Below are positions 8,523 to 16,423 of a stretch of DNA of 64,000 nucleotides, piece after piece; position 1 is the first letter of the stretch; each line of letters starts with the position of its first letter. Below the pieces are notes generated by a model that was not told the origin of the DNA, did not search any database, and worked only from the letters and a program-made list of their open reading frames with translations. This stretch comes from Cronobacter condimenti 1330. GTDB taxonomy: Bacteria > Pseudomonadota > Gammaproteobacteria > Enterobacterales > Enterobacteriaceae. The stretch covers positions 2,790,001 through 2,854,000 of the forward strand of contig NZ_CP012264.1 in NCBI RefSeq assembly GCF_001277255.1. Reading direction: 5' to 3'. The translations under genes and the position numbers were made by a program.

Positions 8523-8554
8523 CATAAACCTGATAAATATAAAGGAGGACTCTT

Positions 8555-8638
8555 ATGCTGTGCTGTGAATTGTTTGACTATTCACATCATTTTGGCGATC
8601 GCCAGAGCTCAGGCATTACCGGTTTCGTGCTGCGATAA
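8555..8638 (+). CDS. Candidate 27-residue leader peptide ahead of ABC-F gene
   Basis: An ATG-to-TAA frame of 27 codons preceded by the near-perfect ribosome site AAAGGAGGAC at 8541-8550. The peptide starts MLCCELFDYSHH and ends GITGFVLR. It lies 110 bases upstream of an ABC-F gene whose own start has a much weaker ribosome site. ABC-F drug-resistance genes are often controlled by stalling on such short upstream frames (established for several Gram-positive families), so this is a candidate attenuator peptide. I do not recognise the peptide. Translation is likely on the ribosome site alone; the regulatory role is inference. Confidence 0.45.
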   Translation: MLCCELFDYSHHFGDRQSSGITGFVLR

Positions 8639-8748
8639 CTGGACCCTGAGCGAAGATCCCATCACATAATCCCTTCTCCAGGGCTTACCAGATTATCGTC
8701 AGCGATGTTTGACGAGGCATTCTCTTGCCTGAACATTCTGAGTAAGCG
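8639..8748 (+). promoter_or_regulatory. Leader between upstream peptide and ABC-F gene
   Basis: 110 bases with competing pairings: CCCTG (8643-8647) can pair with CAGGG near 8680, and AGGCA (8715-8719) with TGCCT (8726-8730). The ABC-F ATG at 8749 is preceded only by GAG. This layout would suit translational coupling or attenuation, but no terminator-type T-run is present. Confidence 0.3.
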
Positions 8749-10479
8749 ATGAGCACATTATTGACTGCGCATTCTCTGCGTATTGACTCCCCGTTCGGCC
8801 CCGTGCTGAGCAATGTTTCTTTTACCCTGAAAAAAGGCGACCGCATCGGGCTTATCGGCCATAACGGCTGCGGCAAAAGTACACTCCTGAAAGCACTGGA
8901 CGGCACCCTGTCACCGGCGGAAGGCGTCGTCACGCGCGCGGCACGCTGTCTGCTGGCGCGCGTGGAGCAGCACCTGCCTGAAGAACTGCATCACCAGACA
9001 CTGCTCGGCGCGCTGCTGGCGCGCCTGCCGGAGGCCGAGCGCGAAAGCCGCGCATGGCAGGCGCAGGCACTGCTGGCGAGCATGGGTTTTGGCGAAGCCG
9101 TCTGGACGCTAACGGCAGGTTCGCTAAGCGGCGGCCAGCACACGCGTCTGCTGCTGGCGCGCGCGTTGATCCTCACGCCCGACTTGCTGTTGCTCGACGA
9201 GCCGGGCAACCATCTCGACCTGCCAACCCTCCTGTGGCTGGAGCAGTTCCTCTTGCGCTGGAACGGCAGCCTCGTGCTGGTCTCCCACGACAGCGCGCTG
9301 CTGGACAGCGTCACCAACCGCACCTGGGTGCTGCGTGACGGCGAGTTGCAGGCATTCGATCTCCCCTGCACTGCCGCCCGTGCTGCGCTTGCAGCGCGCG
9401 ATGAAACCGACGCCCTGCGCCGCAAAGCGGAGCAAAAAGAGATAGACCGCGTGACGGCCAGCGCCAAACGGCTCGCCACATGGGGCCAGGTGTATGACAA
9501 CGAGGATCTGGCGCGCAAAGCGAAGCAAATGGAAAAGCAGGTGGCGCGTCTTAAGGAAGAACAAACCGAGCTGGCCCAGGGCAGCCGCTGGCGGCTGACC
9601 CTGACCGGTGACGCGCTGACGGCAGACCGTCTGCTTGAGATGGAAAACCTGGCGGTCAGCGCCGCGCCCGGTTCGCCCACGCTCTTTACCCTGCCGCTTG
9701 CACGCCTGAAAAGCGGTGACCGCGTGGCGTTGCTTGGCCATAACGGCTGCGGTAAATCGTCACTGCTGCGCCTGCTGTGGCGGCAGTGGCAGAGGCAAAC
9801 GGCGCAGCCTGGCATCACCTTTCATCCGCGCGTGTCGCCTGGCTATTACGATCAGTCGCTGCGTCAACTCCCTGATGGCGCCACGCTGCTGGAGGCGCTG
9901 GAACCGTTCTCGCCTGAGCTACAAACGCGTAAGCTTGCGCTTATCAGCGCCGGTTTTCCGTGGGCACGACACGGGCAACACGTACAAACGCTCAGCGGCG
10001 GCGAGCGCTCTCGCCTGCTTTTTGTCGGGCTGTCGCTCGCGCGTTATTCGCTGCTGATGCTCGACGAGCCGACCAACCATCTGGATATGGAAGGCAAAGA
10101 GGCGCTGGCGCAGACCCTGCAAACCTTCGAAGGCGGGCTGCTTCTGGTGACGCACGACAGAACGCTGATGGAGGCAAGCTGCAACCGCTTCTGGCTCGTG
10201 GAGGGTGGCGTTCTCAGCGAATGGCATAACCTGGAAGCGTTGCTGGCGCGACTGCGCGAAGCGCCTGCGGCGGCCACATCAGCGGCCTCTGCCAGTGAGA
10301 GCCCGGCCCCGCAAGCGACCGCGCCTGAGCATGAAACCCATCTGCTGGAACGGCTGGTGGCGCTTGAGACCCGGCTTAACGCCGATCTCGAACGCAAGCC
10401 GCGCCATCAGAAACCGGCCTTACAGGCGCAGTGGCGGGAGGAGATAGCACATATCAGCGCCGCGCTGGGGCTGGAATAA
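8749..10479 (+). CDS. ABC-F family ATPase, not one of the four E. coli types
   Basis: Soluble protein of 576 residues with two fused ABC domains and no membrane segment, so a ribosome-acting ABC-F protein rather than a transporter. First Walker A GHNGCGKST at residues 37-45, signature LSGGQ at 126-130, Walker B LLLLDEPGNHLD around 147-156. The second domain has GHNGCGKSS, LSGGERSRLLFVGLSLA and LLMLDEPTNHLD. Between them is a charged linker (about residues 205-290) that would be the P-site tRNA interaction motif. A C-terminal Ala/Pro-rich spacer leads to a short helical tail. The first DEPxNHLD box has Gly in place of the near-universal Thr. It does not read as EttA, Uup, YbiT or YheS, so function is uncertain: translation factor or antibiotic protection. 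Terminator and repeat follow directly. Confidence 0.88.
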   Translation: MSTLLTAHSLRIDSPFGPVLSNVSFTLKKGDRIGLIGHNGCGKSTLLKALDGTLSPAEGVVTRAARCLLARVEQHLPEELHHQTLLGALLARLPEAERESRAWQAQALLASMGFGEAVWTLTAGSLSGGQHTRLLLARALILTPDLLLLDEPGNHLDLPTLLWLEQFLLRWNGSLVLVSHDSALLDSVTNRTWVLRDGELQAFDLPCTAARAALAARDETDALRRKAEQKEIDRVTASAKRLATWGQVYDNEDLARKAKQMEKQVARLKEEQTELAQGSRWRLTLTGDALTADRLLEMENLAVSAAPGSPTLFTLPLARLKSGDRVALLGHNGCGKSSLLRLLWRQWQRQTAQPGITFHPRVSPGYYDQSLRQLPDGATLLEALEPFSPELQTRKLALISAGFPWARHGQHVQTLSGGERSRLLFVGLSLARYSLLMLDEPTNHLDMEGKEALAQTLQTFEGGLLLVTHDRTLMEASCNRFWLVEGGVLSEWHNLEALLARLREAPAAATSAASASESPAPQATAPEHETHLLERLVALETRLNADLERKPRHQKPALQAQWREEIAHISAALGLE

Positions 10480-10512
10480 ACCAAAAAGCCGCCCTGACAG
10501 GCGGCTTTTTTA
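10478..10512. repeat. Direct repeat copy 1 (terminator of ABC-F gene)
   Basis: 35 bp identical to 12196-12230. Core is the hairpin AAAAAGCCGCC-ctgaca-GGCGGCTTTTTT, a strong bidirectional terminator, preceded by AAACC and ending TTA. The identity stops sharply at both ends. The two copies flank the AT-rich island and probably arose by duplication of one ancestral terminator on insertion. Confidence 0.9.
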
Positions 10513-10528
10513 CGTAACGCAATAGTGT

Positions 10529-10543
10529 CCTGAAATATTCAGG
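10529..10543. repeat. Short palindrome at the left edge of the island
   Basis: CCTGAA-ata-TTCAGG, 17 bases inside repeat copy 1. It has no T-run; meaning unknown. Confidence 0.3.
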
Positions 10544-10597
10544 GAGCTACAGCCTCTATGACTTTATTTTGTTGAACCGATGTGTTCGCGAAGAGGC

Positions 10598-11161
10598 CTA
10601 CTTACGCACGATGCGATTATGCAGACCAAGCGCAATGGTTTTAACGAAGGATTCGCTATTAACACAACGCACGCCAAATACTATTAATATGATTCCCAAC
10701 AGTGCCCCAAAAACATTCCAGTACCCGTCACTGCCTGAGCTATAAAGGGTCAGCATAACGCGAATAAAGAAAATCAGGTTAACCAGCACAGCAAGCGAAA
10801 TGAGTCCCAGATAAAGCTGCAATGCACGTAAATATCCCCTTGCGACCCACATCATAGCCGGAATGATAAGCAGGCAAAAAAGAAGATTGGTTATCAGGAC
10901 ACCAATAATAAATGCGGGATCCGGCAACGCCAGGCTATCAGAAACTGCCACCCAAAGATTAACTTGCGGAATGGCAAAACTAATCACTGACAGCACCATA
11001 CTGAAAATTAACGGCAAACCAAAACTGCGCCAACCGACTGGCAAACTGACTTTTTCTTTAAGTTGCTTTTTGAGCAACTCAGGTGCGTCTGATCCTGTGG
11101 TTTTAATCCCATTCTCGACAAAGCGAGCCAGTTCAAAACTTCTTTTTAAATAATTAAACAT
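10598..11161 (-). CDS. Unrecognised four-helix membrane protein
   Basis: 187 residues. The first 45 residues are polar and charged (cytoplasmic, possibly helical). Four hydrophobic helices follow at about residues 46-65, 82-106, 113-137 and 149-164, then a short basic tail ending NRIVRK. No enzymatic motif seen. The ATG at 11161 is chosen because it lies 7 bp after the stop of the preceding gene; the frame extends upstream into that gene but without a better start. Base composition is clearly more AT-rich than the surroundings, suggesting acquisition. The tight spacing says it is co-expressed with 11169-12145, and an immunity-like role for that protein is possible but unproven. Confidence 0.7.
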   Translation of the reverse strand: MFNYLKRSFELARFVENGIKTTGSDAPELLKKQLKEKVSLPVGWRSFGLPLIFSMVLSVISFAIPQVNLWVAVSDSLALPDPAFIIGVLITNLLFCLLIIPAMMWVARGYLRALQLYLGLISLAVLVNLIFFIRVMLTLYSSGSDGYWNVFGALLGIILIVFGVRCVNSESFVKTIALGLHNRIVRK

Positions 11162-11168
11162 CCCTAAT

Positions 11169-12145
11169 CTAACGACTCCCTGCCAGTGAAAACGACTGGA
11201 TAAGACCAATAACAAACTGGCCGGTTTTTGGTAAGTTTTGCGGATTCCTGATGGTTCCCGAGACAGCGCTCCCTGCAAAAGCAGATGCATTATTGAATGC
11301 TTTAATTAATTCATATTGCAAGCTTTTTTGTATAGCTTCTGTGGGGTATCGAACTGGATAAGCGCCAGCTTTAATGAGAGCTTTTATCCCGTCATTAGAG
11401 ATGCCTGGATTTCTGTTACGTATGATTTCAATCGTTATACGTTTACGTTCATGTCGACTTAATGTCCTGAACCAATCAAGTGCCTTTGCCGAAGAGCCTG
11501 CTTTCATTGCCATATAGGCCTTAATTGTACTTTTAAGAGCGACACTCGCACCAGCAATGGAAATGACATCTAACGCAGTCATCGTAGAGGCATACCATTC
11601 CTGAGAATCTAACCAGGCGACATTTTCTTCGTAACCATAACCCATAGCGAATAAGCGACCAACGCCTACCGCGCACTGGAAACCTGTAGCTACTGTTCCC
11701 GCAGTCATAATGCCCGCAATGATACCTGTTGCTCCTGCCGTAAAAGGAATGACTAGTGTTGCACTGACAGCGATAAATGCGGTCGCAACTAACGCACCAC
11801 AAGATATGGCCGTCGAAGTTATTTCCGTTGTCAGTGAGGGTGCCTGCAGTGGTTTTGTTATCGCTCTTGCTACATTCTGAGGGAATGTATCATTTACCTT
11901 TGTAACGATAACGTGGCTAACCGTAGCTTGATTGGGTGTCGCGATACGTCGTGAGGGCCTTACAAGCCAGTCACTTATTCCGTTGGAATATATGATGCCT
12001 ACATTGCTGAAGTCATGCGTACGATCCAGTTCTTTTGCAAGCGCATCAAAATTGAAATCAATGGCTCCCGGCCCGCCCCACGTAAGGGGTTATCAAAACG
12101 GGGGAGATTATCAGGCGTGTTCATTCCTGTTAAATAGTCTGACAT
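11169..12145 (-). pseudogene. Unrecognised protein gene with a one-base frameshift
   Basis: Starts at ATG 12145 behind AGGA (six-base spacing), MSDYLTGMNTPDNLPRFDNP, then the frame breaks between about 12083 and 12065. From there a different frame is open without a stop to TAG at 11169-11171, beginning GPGAIDFNFDALAKELDRTH. Restoring one base (one more G in the GGGG run, minus strand) joins the two into about 325 residues. The product has a polar N-terminus, a small-residue-rich hydrophobic stretch (ISCGALVATAFIAV ... TAGATGIIAGIMTAGTVATGF) and a charged helical C-terminal half (RTLSRHERKRITIEIIRNR). I do not recognise the family with certainty; the build resembles orphan effector proteins of enterobacteria. 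As it stands only a fragment from an internal ATG (11708, 179 residues) could be made. A sequencing error in the G-run is possible. Confidence 0.6.
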
Positions 12146-12195
12146 GTCATTTCCTTCTGAACCTGTTCAAGATTCAGCAAGGCTATAAATTTATA

Positions 12196-12230
12196 AAACC
12201 AAAAAGCCGCCCTGACAGGCGGCTTTTTTA
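12196..12230. repeat. Direct repeat copy 2 (terminator of chemoreceptor gene)
   Basis: Exact 35 bp copy of 10478-10512, 18 bases downstream of the stop of the minus-strand chemoreceptor gene, whose transcript it should end (the stem has T-runs on both strands). With copy 1 it brackets 1,683 bp of AT-rich DNA. Confidence 0.9.
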
Positions 12231-12248
12231 TAGCGTATACGCAGACGA

Positions 12249-13793
12249 TCAGGCCGAGAGGCGGAACTTCTGCACGGTGCTTTGCAGCTCTTCGGTCTGG
12301 CGCTCCAGCGCGGCGGCGGCGGCGGAAACCTGCTCCACCAGCGAGGCGTTCTGCTGGGTGACCGTATCCATCTGAGTGATGGCAAGCCCGACCTGCGAAA
12401 TGCCTTTGCTCTGCTCTTCCGAGGCGGAGGCTATCTGTTTGATGATGCTGCTGACGTTTGACACGCCACGATAAATTTCAGCCATGGAATCACCCGCCGC
12501 ATTCACCAGCTCGGATCCCCTGTCGATACGCTCGACCGATTCGGTTATCAGCGTTTCGATTTCGCGCGCGGCTTCGGCGCTGCGGCTTGCGAGGTTGCGC
12601 ACTTCGCCTGCCACTACCGCGAAGCCACGGCCCTGTTCGCCTGCTCGTGCAGCTTCCACCGCGGCGTTCAGCGCCAGAATGTTAGTCTGGAATGCAATGC
12701 TGTTGATGACGCTTGTGATATCAGCGATTTTCTTCGAACTGCCGGAAATGCCCTGCATCGTCGCGATGACATCCTGCGCAAGCTTCCCACCCTGACCGGC
12801 GTTTTCCGAAGCGGCATGCGCCAGCTCGCTCGCCTGACGGGCGTTTTCAGCATTCAGACGTACGGTGGAGGTCAGCTCTTCCATACTGGCGGCGGTCTGC
12901 TCCAGCGCCGCAGCCTGCTCTTCGGTACGCGACGAGAGATCGTTGTTGCCTGCCGAGATTTCAGACGCGCCGCGCCAGATATTTTCACTGCCGTGGCGGA
13001 TGGCGCTGACGGCCTCGCGCAGCTGATCCTGCATCGCGGTCAGCAGCGGCACCAGTTTACCGACACAGTTGCGGCCAAACGGCTCAACCGGCTGGCTGAG
13101 ATCGCCACCAGCAATCAGAGTGAAATGGTTGCGGATTTTCTCAAGCGGCTTGACCAGCAGCGCCACCAGATAGCGGTCGGTCAACAGCAGCAGCATCAGG
13201 CCAATGATGACCGCGATAATAATCACCGTTTTGGTGGCGGTGGTCATCGCATCGACGCTTTCACGCGTGGCGTCGAGCTTGCTGCCCGCTGCGGCGTTGA
13301 ATTTCTCAGCGCTTGCGCCAAACGCGCGGCTGAACGCCGGGGTCACCTTGCCCGCATGGGCGCGGTACGCCTCGGGGGTGCCCTCACGCGCCAGCTTCAT
13401 CTGCGGAATCACGCCTTCGTTCAGCAGCTTTTGCCAGTCGGTAATCACTTGCTGTGAAACGGCCGGATCCAGCGGGCCTGGCGAGAGTTTTTTAAACTGG
13501 TCCAGCTGGCGTGACATGCTGTCGAGCGCCTGCTGGACGGATTCGAGCGATTTGGCGTCCGGCGTGCCATTTTCCATGGCGCGGGTCAGACGGGTGACAA
13601 AGCGGAAATACTGGTCGTTACCTTTGCTGAGCACGGTCATCTGTGACACCAGCTGGCGGTCCACGCGGTTGCCATCGGCCATCGCCGAAAGCGAATAGAC
13701 GCTGTAGACGCCCACGGCTGCCCATAACACGCAGAGTACGCCAAGCACCGTCAGCATTACTGCGCGGATGGAAAAGTCTTTAAGCAGGCCCAT
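12249..13793 (-). CDS. Methyl-accepting chemotaxis protein
   Basis: Inner-membrane chemoreceptor of 514 residues. Order: short cytoplasmic start MGLLKDFSIRAV, helix 1 (about 9-32), periplasmic four-helix sensor of Tar type (about 33-190), helix 2 (IIIAVIIGLMLLLLT), HAMP, then the coiled-coil signalling domain with the hairpin tip IAFQTNILALNAAVEAARAGEQGRGFAVVA and methylation-region segments on both sides. The ATG at 13793 is chosen over the longer frame (13853) because AGGAC precedes it and it places helix 1 correctly. It ends KFRLSA, lacking the C-terminal NWETF-type tether for CheR and CheB, so adaptation would depend on high-abundance receptors. Ligand unknown. A sigma-28 promoter precedes it. 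Confidence 0.9.
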   Translation of the reverse strand: MGLLKDFSIRAVMLTVLGVLCVLWAAVGVYSVYSLSAMADGNRVDRQLVSQMTVLSKGNDQYFRFVTRLTRAMENGTPDAKSLESVQQALDSMSRQLDQFKKLSPGPLDPAVSQQVITDWQKLLNEGVIPQMKLAREGTPEAYRAHAGKVTPAFSRAFGASAEKFNAAAGSKLDATRESVDAMTTATKTVIIIAVIIGLMLLLLTDRYLVALLVKPLEKIRNHFTLIAGGDLSQPVEPFGRNCVGKLVPLLTAMQDQLREAVSAIRHGSENIWRGASEISAGNNDLSSRTEEQAAALEQTAASMEELTSTVRLNAENARQASELAHAASENAGQGGKLAQDVIATMQGISGSSKKIADITSVINSIAFQTNILALNAAVEAARAGEQGRGFAVVAGEVRNLASRSAEAAREIETLITESVERIDRGSELVNAAGDSMAEIYRGVSNVSSIIKQIASASEEQSKGISQVGLAITQMDTVTQQNASLVEQVSAAAAALERQTEELQSTVQKFRLSA

Positions 13794-13834
13794 CAAGAAG
13801 TCCTCATTTTTGCCCGATACGGATATATCCTCCG

Positions 13835-13861
13835 TTATCGGCAAACGAGGCAAAAGATGTA
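13835..13861 (-). promoter_or_regulatory. Flagellar sigma-28 (FliA) promoter
   Basis: On the minus strand TACATCTT, 11 bases, GCCGATAA. The -10 is a perfect match to the FliA consensus GCCGATAA, the -35 is 5 of 8 to TAAAGTTT, and the spacing is exact. It lies 42 bases before the chemoreceptor ATG, so this gene is a class 3 flagellar-regulon member. Confidence 0.85.
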
Positions 13862-13903
13862 CAGAGCGGCGATATTTATTTTAGTACCGGTACTATTGGC
13901 CGG

Positions 13904-14629
13904 TTAACCGCGCAGCCCGAGCGCCTCTTTAAGCGTTTTAAGATAACGGCGGCTCACCGGCACCGTCTGTCCGTGGCGCAGCAGCAGCTCCGCCTGGCCG
14001 TTCTCTTCCAGCCGGATCTCTTTCAGATGCGCCATGTTAACCAGATATTGTCGGTGACAGCGCATCAGCGGCGTGCGGCTCTCAAGCGTGCGCAGCGTAA
14101 GCTCCGTGAATCCTTCCTGCCCCTGCCCGCTGGTAACGTACACGCCGCTCATACGGCTTGCCACAAACGCCACATCCTCCATTTGCAGCAGATAAATGCG
14201 GCTGTGGCCGGTGCAGGGAATAAACTTCAGCGCTTCCTGATGCTCAGTGAGCGGCGACATATCCTGCTCGCGGCGCGCATGGCGCATCCGCGCCAGCGTT
14301 TTTTGCAGGCGCGCGGTTTCGATGGGTTTTAAGAGATAATCAAACGCGTGCTCTTCAAACGCCTTGATAGCGTATTCATCAAACGCGGTGAGGAAGACTA
14401 TCCACGGGCGGGTGTCGGGGTCGAGCATACCGACCATTTCGAGGCCGGAGATGCGCGGCATCTGGATATCGAGAAACACGACATCGGGGCGCAGGCGATG
14501 CACCGCCCCGATGGCCTCTACGGCGTTGGCGCATTCGCCCACCACCTCAATATCCGGCTCCTCTTTTAGCAACAAGCGCAGATTTTCCCGCGCCAGCGGC
14601 TCGTCATCGACAATCAGCACGTTAATCAT
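13904..14629 (-). CDS. btsR: Response regulator BtsR (YehT)
   Basis: LytTR-type response regulator, 241 residues, partner of BtsS; in E. coli it activates the pyruvate transporter gene btsT. Receiver domain with VDDEPLARENL at the N-terminus, phospho-acceptor Asp54 in VFLDIQMPRISG and the Lys in YLLKPI. The LytTR DNA-binding domain covers about residues 135-238, including RCHRQYLVN and VSRRYLKTLKEAL. It overlaps btsS by 4 bp. Confidence 0.94.
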   Translation of the reverse strand: MINVLIVDDEPLARENLRLLLKEEPDIEVVGECANAVEAIGAVHRLRPDVVFLDIQMPRISGLEMVGMLDPDTRPWIVFLTAFDEYAIKAFEEHAFDYLLKPIETARLQKTLARMRHARREQDMSPLTEHQEALKFIPCTGHSRIYLLQMEDVAFVASRMSGVYVTSGQGQEGFTELTLRTLESRTPLMRCHRQYLVNMAHLKEIRLEENGQAELLLRHGQTVPVSRRYLKTLKEALGLRG

Positions 14630-16311
14630 GTCGTTCCCTCCAGCGGTAAACGTAAGGTAATTCGGGTAAAGCGGTCCTGCTCACAGGCGACCGAAATGCC
14701 GCACCCGTCGCCGAAGCGCGCGCGCAGTCGTTTATCCACCAGGCTCATGCCAAGCCCGTTGCCGGTGGCGTTGGGTTGATAGAGCCCGGCGTTATCTTCA
14801 ATTTCCAGCACCAGATGGTCAGCGTCACGGCTCGCGCGCAGGGTAATTTCACCCACCCCCAGCAGCTGTGAGGTGCCATGCTTAATGGCATTTTCCACAA
14901 TCGGCTGCAACGTGAACGCGGGGAGCTTGATATGGCTCAGTTCAGCAGGCAGGTTGAGGCTCACCTGCAGATGAGACTGAAACCGCGCCTGTTCAATTTT
15001 CAGGTACGCGTTGACGTGTTCTATTTCATCAGCAAGCGACACCACTTCCGTCGGGCGCTTGAGGTTTTTGCGAAAGAACGTAGAAAGGTACTGCACCAGC
15101 TGGCAGGCCTGTTCGCTGTCGCGGCGGATCACCGCCATTAACGTGTTAAGCGCGTTAAACAAGAAGTGCGGGTTTACCTGCGCGTGCAGCAGTTTGATTT
15201 CTGATTGGGTCAGTAACTGCTTCTGGCGCTCATACTGCCCCGCCAGTATCTGCGCGGAAAGCAGCTGCGCTATCCCCTCGCCCAGCGTGCGGTTGATAGA
15301 GCTGAACAGGCGGTTTTTCGGCTCGTAGAGCTTGATGGTCCCGACCACTTTGCGGTTTTCGCCGCGCAGCGGAATAACCAGCGTTGAGCCAAGTTTGCAG
15401 TTCGGATGCAGTGAGCAGCGGTACGGCACCTCGTTGCCGTCGGCATAGACCACTTCGCCGGATTCGATAGCTCGCAGCGTCCAGGGCGACGAGATCGGGC
15501 TGCCGGGCAGATGGTGATCCATCCCGATGCCGGTAAAAGCGAGGAGCTGTTCACGATCGGTAATGGCAACCGCGCCGATGTCTAATTCCTGGCGGATCAC
15601 CTGCGCGACCTTCATGCTGTTTTCGACGTTAAAGCCCTGTCGCAGGATCCCTTCGGTCGCGGAGGCGACCTTCAGCGCCGTGGCGGAAAACGCGGTGGTG
15701 TATTTCTCAAACATGGCGCGTTTATCAAGCAGAATGCGCATAAACATCGCGGCCCCGACAGTATTGGTGACGACCATCGGCGCGGCGATGTTTTGCACCA
15801 GGTGCAGCGCATCGCCAAACGGGCGCGCGATGAGCAAAATAATGCCCATCTGGACGATTTCGGCCACCAGCGTAATGGCGCCCGCCGTGAATGGATTAAA
15901 GATTTTATCGGTGCGCCCGCGGCGAATCAGCCAGCGGTGGACGATGCCGCCGAGCAACCCTTCGACAATCGTTGATACCATGCAACTTAGCGCCGTCATC
16001 CCGCCGAGCGAATAGCGGTGCAACCCGCCGGTGAGCCCCACCAGCCCACCGACCAGCGGCCCGCCAAGCAGCCCGCCCATTACGGCCCCGATGGCGCGGG
16101 TGTTGGCGATGGAATCCTGAATATGCAGCCCGAAATAGGTGCCCATAATGCAGAAACCGGAGAACGTGACGTAACACAACAGCTTGTGCGGCAGACGAAT
16201 CGACACCTGAATGAGCGGAATAAACAACCGCGTTTTACTCATAAGCCAGGCGATAACCAGAAACACGCACATCTGCTGGAGCAGTAATAACACCAGATTA
16301 AACTCGTACAC
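14626..16311 (-). CDS. btsS: Pyruvate sensor histidine kinase BtsS (YehU)
   Basis: LytS-type kinase that in E. coli senses external pyruvate with high affinity. Six or so membrane helices at the N-terminus (5TM-LYT domain with GAVMGGLLGGPLVGGLVG), then a GAF-like domain (about 200-330) and the kinase domain with the H-box HAQVNPHFLFNALNT and ATP-site NAIKHG and GNGLGMSLVDKRL. The start is taken as GTG at 16311 (VYEFNLVLL), giving 561 residues, the E. coli length, with GGAG upstream; an ATG at 16362 would add 17 residues with no counterpart. Operon with btsR. Confidence 0.92.
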   Translation of the reverse strand: MYEFNLVLLLLQQMCVFLVIAWLMSKTRLFIPLIQVSIRLPHKLLCYVTFSGFCIMGTYFGLHIQDSIANTRAIGAVMGGLLGGPLVGGLVGLTGGLHRYSLGGMTALSCMVSTIVEGLLGGIVHRWLIRRGRTDKIFNPFTAGAITLVAEIVQMGIILLIARPFGDALHLVQNIAAPMVVTNTVGAAMFMRILLDKRAMFEKYTTAFSATALKVASATEGILRQGFNVENSMKVAQVIRQELDIGAVAITDREQLLAFTGIGMDHHLPGSPISSPWTLRAIESGEVVYADGNEVPYRCSLHPNCKLGSTLVIPLRGENRKVVGTIKLYEPKNRLFSSINRTLGEGIAQLLSAQILAGQYERQKQLLTQSEIKLLHAQVNPHFLFNALNTLMAVIRRDSEQACQLVQYLSTFFRKNLKRPTEVVSLADEIEHVNAYLKIEQARFQSHLQVSLNLPAELSHIKLPAFTLQPIVENAIKHGTSQLLGVGEITLRASRDADHLVLEIEDNAGLYQPNATGNGLGMSLVDKRLRARFGDGCGISVACEQDRFTRITLRLPLEGTT

Positions 16312-16423
16312 GCCCACGCTCCGGTTGCGATTAAGAGCGCGTAAAATACGCTGCTGTGCCATAACTTTCTATGAAGAAAACCAAAAAACCATGAGTGAGC
16401 GTCGTTTATTAAGGAGGTAGCGC

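Noticed and set aside
10529..10543. Palindrome near repeat copy 1 as an insertion-sequence end
   Set aside because: No matching inverted copy at the other edge of the island and no transposase.
11533..11802. 89-codon minus-strand frame inside the island
   Set aside because: Cys/Arg-rich product in another frame of the broken island gene, whose own frame is clearly the coding one.
12065..12083. Programmed ribosomal frameshift in the island gene
   Set aside because: The G-rich site is not a standard slippery heptamer in the zero frame and no clear stimulatory pseudoknot was seen; simple mutation or sequence error is more likely.
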